Shown here piece after piece: positions 22,501-33,800 of a DNA stretch of 64,000 nucleotides. Origin of the DNA: Halichoerus grypus (taxonomy: Eukaryota > Chordata > Mammalia > Carnivora > Phocidae); assembly GCF_964656455.1 (NCBI RefSeq), contig NC_135712.1, forward strand, positions 72,235,239 through 72,299,238, read 5' to 3'. Below the pieces are notes generated by a model, which saw only the letters and a program-made list of their open reading frames with translations, did not search any database and had not been told where the DNA came from. Both the position numbers and the translations under genes were made by a program. The first letter of the stretch is position 1, and each line of letters starts with the position of its first letter.

Positions 22501-25500
22501 CTGCGTGGAGAAAGAGGAAGAAAGCCAGGAGGCAAGGTCTCGCCAGCTGGAAAACTGCTGGTCCCACGGGGGGCTGCGTGCGGAACCCTGGGGCTCCCTT
22601 GAACTAGAACAGTTGGTGACTTTAAAAAACTACTGTTTATGGAAAAAAAGAAAAAAAATGACCGTTTTTGCCCAATACCAAGCATACCTGGAATAAATAG
22701 GATCCTCTACTTTTCCAATTACAACGTATTTTTTTAAGTTTTTTTGATCTTTTAATAAACTTTAATATATTTTTAGCAACATAGATGGAAGAGTCAAATG
22801 TCCATGTATGCTCTTTGGCAATTTACCTCCTCATATATATATGTGTGTGTGTATATATATATGTGTGTATATATATATATATATGTTCCCGTACTACATA
22901 AATTAATAGGTTAATTTAGAAATAATATGATTTTGCCCACATAGTTTAGGAAAACATGTATTCCCACTTTCACGTGCGTCTTTGACGTCCGTATCATGGC
23001 CATCACTAACACAGCCTTTTTTCAGTTGATACAGCTAAAAGCTGGTCTTTCAAGGTTTGTTTGCGTAGTGTCCACCATTTACAGTTCCGTTATGCCAGCA
23101 CGCGTGTTTGTCTCCTTTTACTGACTTGAGGAGGTGACCCCTGTGAGTAAGCAGAGCTTCTCCTAACTGAGGCAGTTTACCTTTGTCAAAAGTCCTCGGT
23201 TCCCAGTAACTGAGAAATTCCTTCATAATACAACAGTGCTTATCAGGACTAGAACATAAAGCAGGTCCCCCTTTTCTAAGATAATTTCTTGAGGAGACAA
23301 ATCTCGCCTATTGCCTGGGCTCCTCACTTTCCTCGTTTTTCTCTCAGAGAGCATGAGTGAGACTCTGAGCGAGCTGGTCCACTCCTTCCAACGTTCTCGT
23401 TTGATACAGCATGAAACAGAAGATAGTGGTGGACATGGCCAAGGGAGAGGGGTTTACGCAAGTGCTTGGACCAGAGCTCCATGTTCCCATCAAGGCTCTA
23501 ATGGGAGGTTATTTTCATTCCATTCCAGAAACTTAGGAAATTAGGTCCCCACAGAGAGCTAAAGTATTTAAAGAGAGCCTTGTGTGTCTTGGTGTTCTGA
23601 AGGGAGGAAGGGGAGCCTTTGCAATGTCTTCCACAGGGCTTTTTTTTTTTTCTTAAGATTTTATTTATTTATTTAAGAATGAGAGAGAGAGAGAGAGCAT
23701 GAGCAGGGGGAGGGGCAGAGGGAGAAGCAGACTCCCCGCCAAGCAGGGAGCCCGATGCGGGACTCGACCCCAGGGCCCTGGGATCATGACCTGAGCCGAA
23801 GGCAGACGCTTCACCGACTGAGCCACCCAGGCGCCCCTCTTCCATAGTTCTTTACAGCGATGGTTCTCAGTGTGTGGTCCCTGGACCAGCATCAGCCGCG
23901 AACTTATTGGGGATGCAATTCTGGGGTTCCACCAGCTCTACCAACTCTGAAGCTGAGGGTGTTCTAATAAGTCCATTGGGTGCTTCTGATGCACACTAAC
24001 ATCTGAGAACGATTGCTTTACAAAAGCATTTATTTAGTGCCTACTGCAGTGGTTCCCAGACTTTGGCACGCTTTAGAATCATCTGGGGGGCTTTGAAACT
24101 CCAGGTCACATCCCTACCAGTGAATCAGAATGTCTGCTAGGGGGTGGTGGGCAAAGCTAAGCATCAGGGTTTTGCTTTGTTTTGTTTTGTTTTTAACATG
24201 CCGGGTGACTCCACTATGCAGCAAAATTTGGGAACCACTGGCCTACTGTGACCTCAAAGAGATAAGAGGGGCACCTGGGTGGCTCAGTCAGTTAAGCATC
24301 TGCTTTCAGCTCAGGTCATGATCCTGGGGTCCTGGGATCGAGCCCTGCATCGGGCTCCCTGCTCAGCAGGGAGTCTGCTTGTCCCTCTGACCCTCTCCCC
24401 TGTTGTGCTCTCTCCTCCTTCACTCTCTCAAACAAATAAATCTTAAAAAGAGAGAGAGAGAGAGAGAACATAGGAAGCAGAAAGTGAAATGTACCATGAA
24501 ACAACAGAAAAAAATAATTAGGGATTCTTTCGAAGAAAATGGGACTTTGTTTTTGGAAACTGTCTCCTGACTAAGAATTCTGTTTTTGTCTCCCCATCTC
24601 TGCTTGAAAGAATTCAGATTGGGTGCCTCTCACTACACTACCACCCTGCAAATCACTCAGGACAATGGCAGCCATCAGTCGCTACTTGGAGCTGACCATC
24701 GAGCCGGTGCAGCAGGTAAGTGGCGGTGGGCCACAGCCAAGGGTCCAGAAGGGTGGGAAGTAGTCATGGAAGGCTTCCTGGAGGAGGTGACACTTTAGAT
24801 GCAGGATGGGCAAGATGAGGCAAGAAAGCATGTAAAAGGAGGAAGGAGCTGTCCAAGGCCTCAGTGGGAGACGGGTGAAAGGCTGGAGAGGAGGCAAGGG
24901 AGAGATCGTCCCGTTGTGGAGCCTATCCTCCTGAGGGGCAGGAGTCCAGGAGGCATCAGGACTAGAGACTCAGGGCCAGATGTGCCTTTTAGAGGTGTCA
25001 CTCAGGCAGTGTTGGAGGGCAGACGAGGCAAAAGGAGATAGAAGCGGGGCGCCTGAGTGGCTCAGTTGGTTAAGTGGCTGCCTTCGGCTCAGGTCATGAT
25101 CCCAGGGTCCTGGGATCGAGTCCCATGTCGGGCTCCCTGCTCAGCGAGGAACCTGCTTCTCCCTCTGTCTCCTGGCTTGTGCTCTCACTCTCTCTCTGTC
25201 AAATAAATAAATAAAATATTAAAAAAAAAAAAAAAAAAAAAGGAGATAGAAGCAAGGCAGTCAGTGAGGGACAGCTATAAGTCCAGGAGAGAGGTGGTGT
25301 GGCCTGAACCAAGGCTGGGGCAGGGGGAGAGGCGGAGACTGAGTGGAGGCTTGGGAGGCTGAGGGAGGCTGAGTGCTCCCGATGACTCCCGAGGTCCTAA
25401 GCCTGTGCGCAGAGGGTCCCCAGGAGGAAGAGGTTTAGAAAAGAGATGGGAAGAGGTGACAGGAAGTCCACCCCCTCATCCCACACCCACTAAGACTTCC

Positions 25501-27868
25501 AGCGACCTCCAAGTCCGTAAATCCTGGGTCGGCTCTGTCCTTGTTGGGATTGAACACACTTGGCCACTGGCTGCTTCGGATTTATGGAGCGCCGGCGCTC
25601 CCAGCTTCTCTGCACCTTGTGTAGGCCCCTGAGGGCGGGCTGGCCCCCAAGGCTGCAGCACCCCAGCTCTGTCCCCGCAGGGCTCCCTCCTCTTGGCATG
25701 CTTGCTCGCCCGGGCCCACAGTCCCAGAGCGCTCGGGGCCAGCTCCCCTCCCAGCGGGGTCACCACACAGCACCCCACCCTTGCCGTGTCCGAACAGAAC
25801 TTGGGATTGCCATGTCCTCCCCCTCCCCCGTCCTCAAATTCTTCTCTCTCCCTCACTGCACGTCCACTCCAGCTGTGAGTCTCCTACATACTGCTTTTAC
25901 AATAGAGCCAGCAGCCTCCTACCTCATTCCCTCATCCCGTTCTCGGGAGTTAACCTTGCCCCCCCTTCCACCTGCAGCCAGCAGCCAGAAGGGGCAACTA
26001 CATCGTGTTCCTTCTTGGTCTGAAGTCCCCTGGCTTCCCATCTCATACAGAAAAAAATCTAAAGTTCCACAGACTTGCGAGACCCTGGAGCCCAGCACTC
26101 GCTCCCTCCCCACTTCTCTCCCCTATTCTCTTCCCTCTTCACTCACTCCTCCCAGCTGCCTGGGATTTCTCTCTCCATTCCTGTGCCTAGAATGCTCTTC
26201 CTCCTAATTGCTTTTATATGGCTGCCTCCTTCCGGTCTTCCGGACTTCAGTTTAAATGTCACCTTCTCTGGGTGGCTCAGTCAGTTAGGCATCTGCCTTC
26301 GGCTCAGGTCATGATCCCAGAGTCCCTGGATCAAACCACCCCATGAGCTCCCTGCTCAGCGGGGAGTCTGTTTCTCCCTCTACCCCTCCCCCCTGCTCTT
26401 GATCTTTCTCTCCCTCTCCCAAAAAAATAAATAAAATCTTAATAAAATAAATGTCTCCTTCTCAAAGGCCATCCCTGACTACACACTAAAAGTAGCCTCT
26501 ACCTTTCTATCATATTTCTCTATTTTACTGCCTTTTTAAATACTCTACAAAGCACTTCTCACTATCTTTTACTTTGGTTGTCTGTCTCCTGCTGGGATGT
26601 AAACTTTGCCTCCTTCTCTCCTGTTTGCCTAGACCCTGGTGTGTGAGGCCCTCGGTAAAGGCTGTTTGGATGTTTGGAGCGTGGCGCGGAGCTCAGTGGT
26701 AGCGGCCCCGTTCAGCTGCCCGAGAGACGGGCTGGTGCTCAGAGTTTGGGCCTGAAAGATAGGTTTTACTCTTTGTTGTGGTTCCTTGGAAAGGAGGCAC
26801 AAGTAACCCCAGGATGTCAGTGGCATTCAGAGAGATTGAGAGCACGCTTTCACAGTTAAGAGCCCACTTGGGCCATGAAACCCTTGTTAGAATGGGAAGT
26901 CTGGGGAGAGAGCACAGGGAACCCCAGCAGCATCTGGCAACGTTTTGCACTAGAAATTTTTAAATCATCGAACTTCTGAAAAATACTAGTGCAAAACTTG
27001 CATTCACTCTAACCCTCCCAGTACCTGAATCTTGAGTGGATTCATGCTGCGGAACTGACTCCGGGAAAGAAAAGTGTGTCCCTCCTTCATTCTCTTCCAT
27101 TGAGGCCACCTGCCTCACATTTTTGAGCAAATAGTCCCATTTGGCTTCTTCCTTCTGTGTCCACCAGAGGGCAGTGGTGTCGCTGGGACAGCTCCCAGCA
27201 GCCAGCCTGCAGCCCCGGTCCCTGCCGGGCAGGAAGCCGCTTCTCTGGGCTCCAGGGCCACCACTCCCACAGCAGTGTGTTTGTTGAGGGCTAACTACTT
27301 GCCAGTCTTTGAGACAGTAATAACAGCCATCGCTTCCGTGATGCTTCTTACGCTGGTCACAGGTGGTGCTTAGAGTACTGGACTAAGTGCTTTGTAACCA
27401 ACCATAGAAATGCTCCCTCTGGGCTAAGTGCTTTGTGTACATGAACTCATGTAAACCTCACAGCCGACCCCTAACCTCATTTTACAGATAAGGAATACGG
27501 GGCACAGAGAGGTTAAGCAACTTGCTCAAGGTCACACAGCTTGTCAGTGGCAGAACCAGGATTCAGACCTGTCTCTACCCGAGTCTGTGCACTTGACCAC
27601 TAGGCGACACTGCCTCTTACTTGGCATAATGTCTGACACCAAGTAAGCACTTGATAAATGGTTGGCTTTTAAATTATTATTAATGTAAATTCTCATAACT
27701 ATTATTATTTCTATTGTTATTATTGAATAATCAACCATTGTATTATGATTTTAAATTGAGGCGCAGGGAGGGTTAAGTAACTTGCCCAAGATCTCATAGT
27801 TAGAAAAGCACAGGAATGGGTTTCAAATGAAGCCTGTCTGATCCTGGGACCTGAGCTTTTTTAATTTT

Positions 27869-27899
<31 letters not shown>

Positions 27900-30800
27900 T
27901 TTGACAGAGAGAGACAGTGAGAGAGGGATCATAAGCAGGGGGAGTTGGAGAGAGAGAAGTAGGCTCTCTGCTAAGCAGGGAACCCAATTCGGGACTCAGT
28001 CCCACGACCCTGGGATCATGACCTGAGCTGAAGGCAGACGCTTAATGACTGAGCCACCCAGGCGCCCCCGAGCTTTTTTTAAAGAGGACATGTTCTCTGT
28101 GTTCATTTCATGCCTGCTCAGTTAGCCAATTTTTTGTTTTTCATGGCAATGTCCCAGGGGACAAGGTTGTGGTGAAATAGGTCCCCTGCTGCCATGTGCA
28201 TTGCTGTGTGTCCTGTCTGCCCAGCCATCTGGAAGTAGACAACAAGGGCCACAGGGATGCTCCCTTGTCTTTCAAGCAGTCCCTCCTGGGCGCTGGTCCT
28301 AAGGAGAGGTTTTTCAGGAGACGCACCCGGTTCAGGCTAAACTCAGAGGCTGAGGGCCATGGGGTTATGGGGATCATGGCTTGGAGCATTTGAGGACTCT
28401 ATTGTTGTTGCCTGGGGACCTGTGACCCCCACCCCCCAGCCTATCTAGCCAGCTCTCGCGTGAAACCCTGCGCCCGATGCACCCAGGGCTGGAGCCTGTG
28501 TGATTTGGGGTCCAGTACGAGTAGCCATTCTCATGTGTCTGGGGCATTTACACCTGAGCCCTCTGACCCCCTTCAAAGGAGGCAAGGCAGGGACTACTAC
28601 CCCCTTTGCTAGATTAGGAAACTGAGACTCAAGGAGGATGCATTTCTTGCCGAGGTGTGCGGTTTGTTGTGGAAGATGCGGCTCTAGTAGGCAGGCTGTT
28701 CCCCTGTGGTGTGTCAGCGGAAGGACCCAAATCCTGCCTGGTTCTGAAGCCCTGGCCCAGCAGGGCTTCAAGGATTTCCGGGGAAGCTCTCTTCTGAGAC
28801 GGATGGATGGGTGGGTGGGTGGATGGATGGATGGATGGACGGGTGGGTGGATGGATGGATGGATGGATGGGTGGGTGGATGGATGGACGGATGGACGGAA
28901 ATCTTGCAAGTTTCTTCCTCCCTTTACCCTCCCGAGCTGCTGGTGGGTATGAGGCCATGCAGTACATTTTGGCAGAAGCTCTCCAAATTACAAATTACAA
29001 ATTTACATACCCTCTGATCCAGCAATTCCGCTTCTAGAAATGTATCCTTTAAGTACCCTGAAACCTTGGATGTACAGTAGAATTTCCTGCAGCCAGTGTT
29101 GTAAAAGCAAGAGACTGGGAACGCCCTCAACGTCCGTCAGTAGAGGACAGGTTTTGCAGATCGGGAACACCTACACGATGCCACGAAAGGAACAGAAAGA
29201 GCAACAAAGCCTCTGCTATAGAACTATCTCCAGAACATATTGTGAAGTGAGAAAAAGCAAGGTGCCTAGGAGAGTGTAGATGTGCTGCCACCGTGTGTGG
29301 AACTAGGGGAGCTGTATATTTGCATTTGACTGGGTATGGATGGACTATCTGGATGGATACACAGGAACCTGAGCCCTGGCTGCCCCTGGGGAGACCTGGG
29401 TGGCTGCGGGATTCGGGTGGGGGCTGACTTTGCATTCTACACCCTTTTGTACCTTTTTAAAAAAAGATTTTATTTATTTATTTGAGAGAGAGAGAGCATG
29501 AGTGGGGGGAAAGGCAGAGGGAGAAGCAGACTCCCGGCTGAGCAGGGAGCCCCATGTGGGGCTCGACCCCAGGACCCTGAGATCATGACCTGAGCTGAAG
29601 GCGGATCTTAACCAACTGAGCCACCCAGACGCCCCTTGTACGCTTTCAGTACTGGAGTATTTGAATGCTTTGACAATTCAAAAATAAAGCAAGCTAAGTC
29701 TCCCTGCCTGCCCTTCCCCACACACCTTGCAGGCAAGTTGCAGCACCACCAGGCTGCCCGGCGATGGACAGATGAGCCCTGGAGACGCCACGCTGCAGGA
29801 GCCCCCCTCGTACCCTCCCGTTCAGGTCATCCGGGCCCGCGTGTCTTCCAGCAGCTCCTGCGAGGTCTCCTCCATCAACTCGGAACTCGAGGTACACGCT
29901 GCCGCCCACCAGGTGCATGGCTGTCACTCACTGCCGCTTGCCGCTGCCTCCGCGGCGCTTGCACTGCTGTGCTCCAGGCTGCCCACGCTAAGCTCACGCC
30001 CGCCGGGCGGTGAACGAGCATGCATGGTGCTCCCGCTCCTGGAGGCGCGCACGCCCGCTGGGCGGTGAAGGAGCATGCGTGGGGCTCCCGCCCCCAGAGG
30101 CGCGCACGCCCGCTGGACGGTGAACGACCATGCGTGGTGCTCCCGCCCCCGGAGGCGCGCACGCCCGCTGGGCGGTGAACGAGCATGCGTGGTGCTCCCG
30201 CCCCCGGAGGCGCGCATGCCTGCCTGGCGGTGAACGAGCATGCGTGGTGCTCCCGCCCCCGGAGGCGCGCATGCCAGCCCGGCGGTGAACGACCATGCAT
30301 GCTGCTCCCGCCCCCAGAGGTGCGCACACGGGGTGGGGCTGAGAAGAGCTTCCCATGGTCAAATGAGTCAGGGCCACAGGGCATGGTTCAGTGCCGTCTT
30401 AGAGTCACTTGCATGTTCAAGCCTTACAGAATTAAATGCATGAGTGACTAACTGTCACAGTCGGAGTGTTCCCCGAACCCATTTGACCGTGGAACATCTC
30501 TCCCCTGGGAGGAGCACCAGCTACCGGCCTGGAGCTCTCAGGGTCTCGTACCCAGGAGCCCTGTGCTGGGCACCGTGCACGGCACTTCGGCAGACTCCAC
30601 CTCAGATCTATGAAGAAAACACAGGTCGTATTTTGGATGCCACAATGGGCTCTAACTCTCGGGTCGAGCTGTTAGGTCACTGTCACTCCCCCCGCTGTGG
30701 CTCCCGGCCCGGTTCTAGGAGGAAGTTTCCCTTTGCCTGTGGACAATGACAACAAGGACAGTGTCGTGGGTGTGTGGTGGCAACAGGAGAGTGTCCGCTG

Positions 30801-33800
30801 TCTCTGGCAGGGCTTGGGTGGGGAAAGGAGGACTGTCCTTCCCCCTGGGTTTGTCTTCTACACTCTTGGAGTTAAAATGCCCTTTTATAAAATGATAATA
30901 GCAACTGGTAGTTGGTGTTGAGTTTTTGGTTTTGGCTTTTGTAATGGCCTTATCTGGCAAAATAGTCCGTTAGCCATCTTGGATGAGTCGAACTTGTGAA
31001 CTCCAAAATCCGAAAGACTCAGAGCCACTGATCTGTGGGATACAGTCCAGATTCTTCAGTGTGACGTTCTAGACCTTTCACCGCTACCTTAGCCTCATGG
31101 GATCGCCCCCCACCCTTATTACCTCTATGTCCACCTTGGCAATGGACTGTTCCCTGCACCCAGGCCTCTGGGCCTTTCTCCCTGGGGTTCTCCCTGGCCC
31201 GTGTGTCAGAATCCTACCCAGATGCCACCTGCTGGGTGGCGTTACTTTCACGCCTACAACACACACACACATGAGATTAATGGCTCCTTCCCTTGGGTGC
31301 CAGAACATACACCTCTCTTACACAACTTCCATTGTTCGCCGTGTCATCTGATGAGCTGTAGGGGCGTGTCTCCCCACCAGGATGGGCAGGAACTTTTTAG
31401 GAGTAGGGCCTGAGCCACTTTTACCTTTCTCTGCCCCTCGATTCCAGAACACAGAGGCCATTGAAAGCTGGGTCTTGAGTGAAGAATTCTGCACCAGACC
31501 GAGGACCATTTGGGGCCCATGTATCCCTATGTCATTTGGTGTTGTTTATTTCCTGGATCCAGTCTCAGAATTTGTAGGACACCCACAGCACATGGCTTGG
31601 CAGCCTGCATCCAGCAGTCTTGGCAGAAATCTAAGGCTGCGGGGGGAGGGTGCAGAATGAGCCTGATGGCCAAATGGGTTCAGTGAGGAGGAAAGACAGT
31701 TAAGTCAATGAGTCAGGGAGGAGCTGGGGAGACCCAGGAGCAGTATTTGTTCTGTGGAAACAGGGGCAGCCAAAGTTGAGGTAAGGATTGGACAGTGACC
31801 TTGAAAAATTGAGACATTTGTCTCCGTGGCAGGTTTGGGCCATTCTGTGATTTGTGGTCCTTGTCCTTCCCCCATTCTTTACAACCTCTGTCTTTCTAGA
31901 CATTGAGTTTTTAAAACTATCTAAGTACAAAGGGGACAGGGTCACACTTTGAAATTAGGCAAACGGAAGGCATTGCCCATGTTGAAAGGAATACAGTTTT
32001 TGAAGCTCACCTGCCCCAGCCCGGCCCACGGCACAGTCCTCCGGCTTCAGTCCCAAAAGCACACACACCACAAATGACAAGCTACTGAGACCTGCAAAGA
32101 AATAACTTAGACTTCCACTAGATATGTACGCTAACGCATCAAACGGAATTGGAAAACTCCCAATACAGATGGCTCAGTGGATGAGCAGGAGACAGCGGAG
32201 CTTTTGTCCGCTGGGGGATCCGCTGGGCCTGCTGGTTGTCTGCGTGTTCTGTTCTTAAAAGTAATACATGTTTGTTGTGGAACATTTGGAAAACGCAAAG
32301 AACAAAATTGAAATTACCCCACAAGCCTACCAACCAGCGGCTGCCTCTGGGTGGTGGGACTGTCCAAGCTTGACAGTGTCCCTGGTTTTTGAAGCAATAT
32401 TCACTAAAGATCCCAGTTCATTAATGGCAGAATATGAGCAAGAAGGTGTCTCTTGGCAGGTGAGTAACGTAGCACTTCACCTGCCCGTTTGGTCACTTAC
32501 TTGGCACCTATTTTCTGAGCATGGGAATTGGAAAGAAAAATGCCTGAAGGCTGGCCTGAGCCCACCTCACAGGGTGGCAGGCACCTGGTAACTTGGTCAC
32601 AGATGAGAGTGTTACTCCCCCAGACCACACTCCCGAGGGACTGAAGCCTGGGGACTGATGAAGCCTGAGGACTGATGCCAGAGAGCCTCAGTCCGGCACT
32701 GCCTCTGGCTTATGACTTCTTGCTCTGAGGCTTGCACAGTTCCAATCTTTGCTGGCATTAGGCTGAGACAGCGTGGCATCTGTCCCCACTCTCGGGCTGC
32801 GCCACCCTGCCCGTCTCCCCTGGACTCCCCTGAGGTGGCCTTGGCTGTCTGTCTTGACGGCTTCTGCTTGTCCCCTCAGACCCCTAAGTGAATGCATTCC
32901 AGCTCCCCCCCGCCAGGCCCATGGAGGCCTGGGAGCCCTGGGAGCCCCTCTGCGTCATTGAGGTGATGTGTTTCTCTCTCCTGTGGTCTTTTATGATGTT
33001 GTAACTCTCAGATGGTGGCTTTATGTCCGTGTGCCGGGCACACAGCGACTGGGGTGAATACTGCTTCCTGCAGTGCTGGGGAGGAGGGGAGTGGCGGGGG
33101 AGGGTCTCCACAGCACCTAGTTCACTCCGTGCCTGCACATCCATCAGTCAGGATGGTGGTTGTCATCGCTGACACGTGCCAGACACTGTGTGCTCTGTAC
33201 TTTACAAGCGGTGCTCCGTGTAATCCTCCCAACAGCCCCGAGGCAGGTACCTTTGTTATTCTTTCTTTTTTTTTTAAGATTTTATTTCTTTATTTGAGAG
33301 AAAAAACACATGAGAGAGAGCTTGTGGAGGAGGGGCAGAGGCCGAGGGAGAAGCAGGCTTCCCGCCAAGCAGGGAGCCCGATGCAGGGCTCGATCCCAGG
33401 ACCCTGGGATCATGACCTGAGCTGAAGGCAGATGCTTAACAGACTGAGCCACCCAGGCACCCCTACCTTTGTTATTCTTGTTTTCCTGAAGAGGGGACTA
33501 GAACTAAGTGAGTTTAAGTAACTTGCCCAAGAAAACGTTAATAATAATAGTAGTAATAATAATAATAAGAGGGGGCAGATGTGGGGTTTGACCCCAACTC
33601 TGTCTGGCTCTGAAACCCCTGTTGTTAACCGCTGCACCGCACTGCCTTGGCAGGGACTCCTACCCAGGGAGGTATGCAGGACCAGGCTTATCCTGCATTC
33701 CCATTTTACAGATGAGAAACCCGACTCTCTGTCCGGGACTCTTGCCGCCCCCCTGTACTCCCCTGGGTGGTCAGGGCATGCCCTAATAGGAGAAAACACT

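Larger units (their letters stand above)
22532..24610 (+). other. TMEM44: TMEM44 intron 7 (GC-AG)
   Basis: A 2,079-base intron that starts GCAAGG and ends GAAAG. The exon 7 frame continues for 54 codons into it. It contains a TA/TG tract, two SINEs and two MER5-type DNA transposon remnants. Confidence 0.8.
24716..29732 (+). other. TMEM44: TMEM44 intron 8
   Basis: A GT-AG intron of 5,017 bases. It is filled by L2, MIR and L1 remnants, four SINEs and a (GGAT/GGGT)n tract. 25254-25840 and 28080-28780 are mostly unassigned. No extra exon is supported. Confidence 0.85.
33150..33662 (+). mobile_element. MIR SINE split by a SINEC
   Basis: The left part has 'gccagacactgtgtgctctg' and the right part has 'gtttaagtaacttgcccaag'. 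Confidence 0.75.

Noticed and set aside
22532..22539. GTCTCG at 22537 as the exon 7 donor
   Set aside because: It would leave two extra bases modulo three, and exon 8 would then be read out of frame, losing the human-like SDWVPLTTL sequence.
28445..28967. Reverse open frames rich in His-Pro-Ser-Ile
   Set aside because: They translate the (GGAT/GGGT)n repeat.
29995..30324. Regular direct repeats that might suggest a CRISPR array
   Set aside because: The repeats abut with no spacers, and the genome is mammalian.
29875..30384. 169- and 127-codon reverse open frames with repeated 'HARSPPG'-type blocks
   Set aside because: They are translations of the 55-bp minisatellite. Its period is not a multiple of three, so all frames stay open together.
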